A stretch of 32,086 nt of DNA, from assembly GCA_021734105.1 (NCBI GenBank), contig JAIPJP010000011.1, positions 1 to 32,086 on the forward strand, read 5' to 3'. The DNA is from Candidatus Woesearchaeota archaeon (GTDB lineage Archaea; Nanobdellota; Nanobdellia; Woesearchaeales; SKGA01). A program made the position numbers and the translations under genes. The notes beneath the pieces are model-generated. The model made no database searches, had not been told where the DNA came from, and saw only the letters and a list, made by a program, of their open reading frames with translations. Positions 29,587 through 32,086 of this stretch are shown in pieces (position 1 is the stretch's first letter; each line of letters starts with the position of its first letter).

Positions 29587-31650
29587 TTACTCTAAAGGAA
29601 TTTCAGACCATAAACTCCATTCATTACTCGGTGCATACGCTCCAAAAATATAATTTGGGGGTGCTCTATAACCTGCAGCGCCACCTTTCCCACCATAAAT
29701 ATTTCCAAATGAGTTACCACCAGTAGGCGCGCCAAAATGATAACCACTACCCGTACTTGCGCCAAATTCACTCCACAACGAATACTGTGTTGAACCTGGA
29801 TTAAAACCTTCTTCCTCATGACCCTCCGAAACAATAGATCCTGAAAAACCCATCTTCTGCATTGCTTTAACACCATCTGCTGTTGGAAAAATACCTTCGC
29901 CAACCGGTAAATGACGATGATCGCCACTTGCACTATCAACTACTTGTACACTACCAACAACACCTTCTTTACCTAAATACTCCATTTGATTCATAAACCA
30001 TTTGTTAAAACGCTGCAAACGATGAGCTTCAGATTCTTGCTTACCCTCTTTAGGAAAATGATTATACCACATCGATAAATGAGCCGTATCCATAACACCT
30101 TTGATGTGTTCTTTAGCCATTTCTTGCATTTTTTTATCATCATATTGACTTCGATATACTGGATCTTGTTTCATCTTTTCAATCATTTTTCGTCGAGAAG
30201 ACTTAATAATTTCAACAAACTCTTCAGGATGACCACCATAACCCGTTGGCCAACCAAGCTCAGGACCAACATAAATAGGATTAGCAACTTGATGACGCTT
30301 TGTTGTCTCCATTGCTTCTAACCCTAGTTCAGCATAAGAATCAAACGTTTTTTGTTTTGCAAAATCTTCAACAGGCTTTACATGCTCCATAGTATCCCAA
30401 ATTGCATTCGCTTGACCATCAGCAGTACTTGCTGCTTCATGAATATGTTGCACACCCATACGAAGTTGATCAATTTGATCTTGACGTTCTTGACTTTTAG
30501 GAATAATATTTCCCCTATTATCGGTTGTTACCAAACCTAATTCTTTTAATTGATTAATATCTTTATTCCCTTCTAATTCGCGATAGTGTTTTTGTTCTTC
30601 TTCAAAACGTTTTAACGCATCAATTTCTGACTTGTAACGCTGAGAATAATAAATAGATTGTCCACGACTTTGCGTATACTGATTTTCTAATTGAACACGC
30701 CCATACCATTCTTCAGGAGAAAGATTCAAACCTAATTCTTTATTTCGCTCTTGCGCATAAGTTTTAAAAGCACGCCAATCAAGCTGACGAGACTTAAATT
30801 CTTTGCTCGCATCATCCCAAACAGGAACTCTATTCATTAAAAATTCTTTACTTGTCGGATCACCAGATAATTTATTTCCATGAATATCTAAATAATCTCC
30901 CTTATTATACGTTATACCGTCTTCACCAACACCGTGACTGTCTGCTCGCCTCCATTCAGGAACAGCAATCATAGCATTACCTCTTGCCCTGTCAAGTTGA
31001 CCGGTTTGAAATTGTTGCACTACATTACCCGTTCTGTCATCAACCAAGGTTTTTACAACATCTTTATTTTCATCCCAACCATCAAAATCAATAAACTTAT
31101 TTTTTCCTTTATTAAAATTAGCATCACCAATACCACGAGTAAATTCTTGACTCCAAATATCAACACCCCCTCCAGCACCAATATCAGCTGCAAAAACAAT
31201 AGCATCACGCACATGCTGCATGTCAGACTTACGCTTCTGCTCGCTAAAACCACCCTGACGAGGATCAAAACCACTTAAGTTTGTCATGTCTTGCGGAGAA
31301 AACTCTAAACCTTCCCAGGTAGCCCCACTTGCCTTGAGTACTTCTTTAATTGCTTGACGCTTCTCTTTACCAATGCTAGAAACACCGCCGCCCATTTGCG
31401 TACCAACAGGCGTACTTAATGCAAGTTGCAAAACACCTGTTCCTTTACGAATAGAAGACAACATACTACCCAACACATCAGCTTGTCCTTGTGGATTATT
31501 CTCGCCGAACGTAGCACCTAATTTACTAATAGGAATAATGGGTTCGCTTAGCTTTGGAGCGCCCTGACTTCCCGTTGTTTTGCCAGAAAGAAAACGATTC
31601 TGTTCTTGCGGCATCATATAACGATCAAGATTAGTATAGTAACTAGTCAT
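29587..31650 (-). CDS. Large xylose-isomerase-like TIM-barrel protein with insertion and Gly-rich tail
   Basis: The frame opens at ATG 31701. TTTATAAA (about 31673-31680) lies 26 nt upstream of the ATG at 31650, so the 687-aa form is preferred. Residues about 65-175 (ATWEGLEFSPQDMTNLSG, then VRDAIVFAADIGAGGGVDIW) look like the first strands of a sugar-isomerase/AP-endonuclease-type barrel. Residues about 455-615 give its metal-binding half: YVGPELGW (E464), MDTAHLSMW (D521, H524), GDHRHLPVGEG (577-586) and IVSEGHEE (E609). The middle 200+ residues are an insertion. The last ~66 residues are Gly/Ser/Tyr-rich and contain SLWSE twice. There is no signal peptide. Substrate and function are unknown. 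Confidence 0.7.
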   Translation of the reverse strand: MTSYYTNLDRYMMPQEQNRFLSGKTTGSQGAPKLSEPIIPISKLGATFGENNPQGQADVLGSMLSSIRKGTGVLQLALSTPVGTQMGGGVSSIGKEKRQAIKEVLKASGATWEGLEFSPQDMTNLSGFDPRQGGFSEQKRKSDMQHVRDAIVFAADIGAGGGVDIWSQEFTRGIGDANFNKGKNKFIDFDGWDENKDVVKTLVDDRTGNVVQQFQTGQLDRARGNAMIAVPEWRRADSHGVGEDGITYNKGDYLDIHGNKLSGDPTSKEFLMNRVPVWDDASKEFKSRQLDWRAFKTYAQERNKELGLNLSPEEWYGRVQLENQYTQSRGQSIYYSQRYKSEIDALKRFEEEQKHYRELEGNKDINQLKELGLVTTDNRGNIIPKSQERQDQIDQLRMGVQHIHEAASTADGQANAIWDTMEHVKPVEDFAKQKTFDSYAELGLEAMETTKRHQVANPIYVGPELGWPTGYGGHPEEFVEIIKSSRRKMIEKMKQDPVYRSQYDDKKMQEMAKEHIKGVMDTAHLSMWYNHFPKEGKQESEAHRLQRFNKWFMNQMEYLGKEGVVGSVQVVDSASGDHRHLPVGEGIFPTADGVKAMQKMGFSGSIVSEGHEEEGFNPGSTQYSLWSEFGASTGSGYHFGAPTGGNSFGNIYGGKGGAAGYRAPPNYIFGAYAPSNEWSLWSEIPLE

Positions 31651-31672
31651 ACTCTCTTCATAGAAGATATCA

Positions 31673-31680
31673 TTTATAAA
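31673..31680 (-). promoter_or_regulatory. TATA box of the large TIM-barrel gene
   Basis: TTTATAAA centred about 27 nt upstream of ATG 31650. It lies downstream of the alternative ATG at 31701, which would then not be transcribed. Confidence 0.6.
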
Positions 31681-31739
31681 CGTGTTGCTTACTAGGCCCA
31701 TATTATCAAAGCACCACCTTCAAGCAAAATAATAGAACT

Positions 31740-31850
31740 AGTGCTACGTTGCAGAACAAGCGGGTTGAACAGCGTGGTTCAAACCTTGCAGAACATAAGC
31801 ACCATGGGAAAAATAATTCGCCAAGCAGAGCTGAATAGTACTGCGCAGCA
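31740..31850. repeat. Dispersed intergenic element B
   Basis: The left end AGTGCTACGTTGCAGAA and right end TACTGCGCAGCA match element A (26298-26381). A TTGAAC/GTTCAA hairpin (about 31764-31782) lies between, where A has a different hairpin. Confidence 0.45.
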
Positions 31851-31932
31851 CGAAAAGAAAGAAAAGAATCTACCAATAGAATCTCTGAAAAATAAAAAAA
31901 AGTGCTAAAAAAACACCACAATTTTTGTCGCC

Positions 31933-31947
31933 TTGAGCAAAGCTCAA
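31933..31947. terminator. Perfect hairpin TTGAGC-AAA-GCTCAA
   Basis: A 6-bp perfect stem with a 3-nt loop, followed on the plus strand by an A-rich run and thus not a plus-strand terminator. Its role is unknown. Confidence 0.45.
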
Positions 31948-31958
31948 AGAAAAAAAGT

Positions 31959-32009
31959 GCCTTCACTTTTATGGGATTTGTTGGGGGGGGTAAAAACAAA
32001 AGTGAAGGC
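31959..32009. repeat. Perfect 12-bp inverted repeat
   Basis: GCCTTCACTTTT (31959-31970) and AAAAGTGAAGGC (31998-32009) are exact complements around a 27-nt loop containing G8. The arms could form a terminator-like or regulatory hairpin on either strand. Confidence 0.8.
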
Positions 32010-32086
32010 GAAGAAGTTACGTTAGATCCCGAAGGATTGTAACCGGAAAGTTTTCCCTAAGGAAAAAATAGGGCTTTTGGCCCAAT

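Larger units (their letters stand above)
31651..32086. other. Non-coding end of the window
   Basis: No convincing gene is visible in these 436 bases; the minus-strand frame at 31706-31999 looks non-protein-like. It holds the promoter of the large gene, element B, two hairpins, a run of eight G (31983-31990), and short inverted repeats GGAAA/TTTCC (32045-32056) and GGGC/GCCC near the end. Confidence 0.6.

Noticed and set aside
31706-31999. Minus-strand frame of 97 codons upstream of the large gene
   Set aside because: Low-quality composition (F, C, L, S runs), it covers hairpins and element B, and has no promoter or ribosome-binding site.
1-32086. CRISPR array, insertion sequence or provirus
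   Set aside because: No regularly spaced repeats, no transposase, integrase or phage structural genes were found; the repeats seen are short and dispersed.

Overview
The window is an AT-rich archaeal chromosome segment. The evidence is archaeal translation genes (uL1-uL10-P1 stalk operon, uS15, eL33, Spt4-eS24-eS31), a diphthine synthase, tRNA genes with bulge-helix-bulge introns, a type IV pilin with a class III signal peptide, TATA boxes about 27 nt upstream of many start codons, and a RecJ-like DHH protein next to uS15. The small proteins, stripped-down NFACT-R protein and gene mix suggest a DPANN lineage (Woesearchaeota-like). That placement is inference; no 16S gene is present.

Layout. 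1-602: start of a minus-strand gene, then two intron-containing tRNA genes: a tRNA with apparent UAU anticodon and two introns (one in the T-loop), and tRNA-Gly(GCC). 603-2707: a truncated UbiB/ABC1-like membrane protein, a membrane-anchored zinc ribbon, and an NFACT-R protein. 2838-7883: a cell-surface locus, with a four-cysteine pilin divergent from an operon of a processive-type GT2, an extracytoplasmic thioredoxin-fold protein, a DPM1-GtrA fusion and a GT39-like transferase. 7876-12303: dphB, a duplicated gene tail with a dispersed repeat, a coiled-coil protein, and the uL1-uL10-P1 operon with a leader of about 200 nt. 12304-16736: a metallophosphoesterase pseudogene with three lesions, an unknown gene, pyrG, another unknown and a ZIP transporter. 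16871-20300: an M32 carboxypeptidase converging on a two-gene GCS2-type ligase and GshB-like ATP-grasp operon. 20628-21369: a foreign-looking winged-helix candidate, a 12-nt perfect palindrome and a candidate structured small RNA.

21370-27652: a small membrane protein; a trxA-trxB-HTH operon; a conserved 172-aa unknown; a DHH/RecJ-like protein; uS15; a 48-aa membrane peptide; and eL33-Spt4-eS24-eS31. 27772-29327: a DUF4258/DUF2283 toxin-antitoxin-like pair and an MNT nucleotidyltransferase with a helical HEPN-like C-terminus. 29587-31650: a 687-aa protein read here as a xylose-isomerase-like TIM barrel with a large insertion and Gly-rich tail. The last 436 bases are non-coding and carry a dispersed repeat and a strong 12-bp inverted repeat.

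Recurring themes. (1) Thiol chemistry: a gamma-glutamyl ligase plus GshB-like enzyme, thioredoxin and its reductase with a candidate regulator, and an extracytoplasmic CxxC protein beside a four-cysteine pilin. (2) Small dispersed intergenic repeats: a hairpin shared by the uL1 and trxA leaders, a 42-nt element at 8889 and 21264, and a looser pair at 26298 and 31740. (3) First genes of transcripts look leaderless, while internal genes carry purine-rich ribosome-binding sites.
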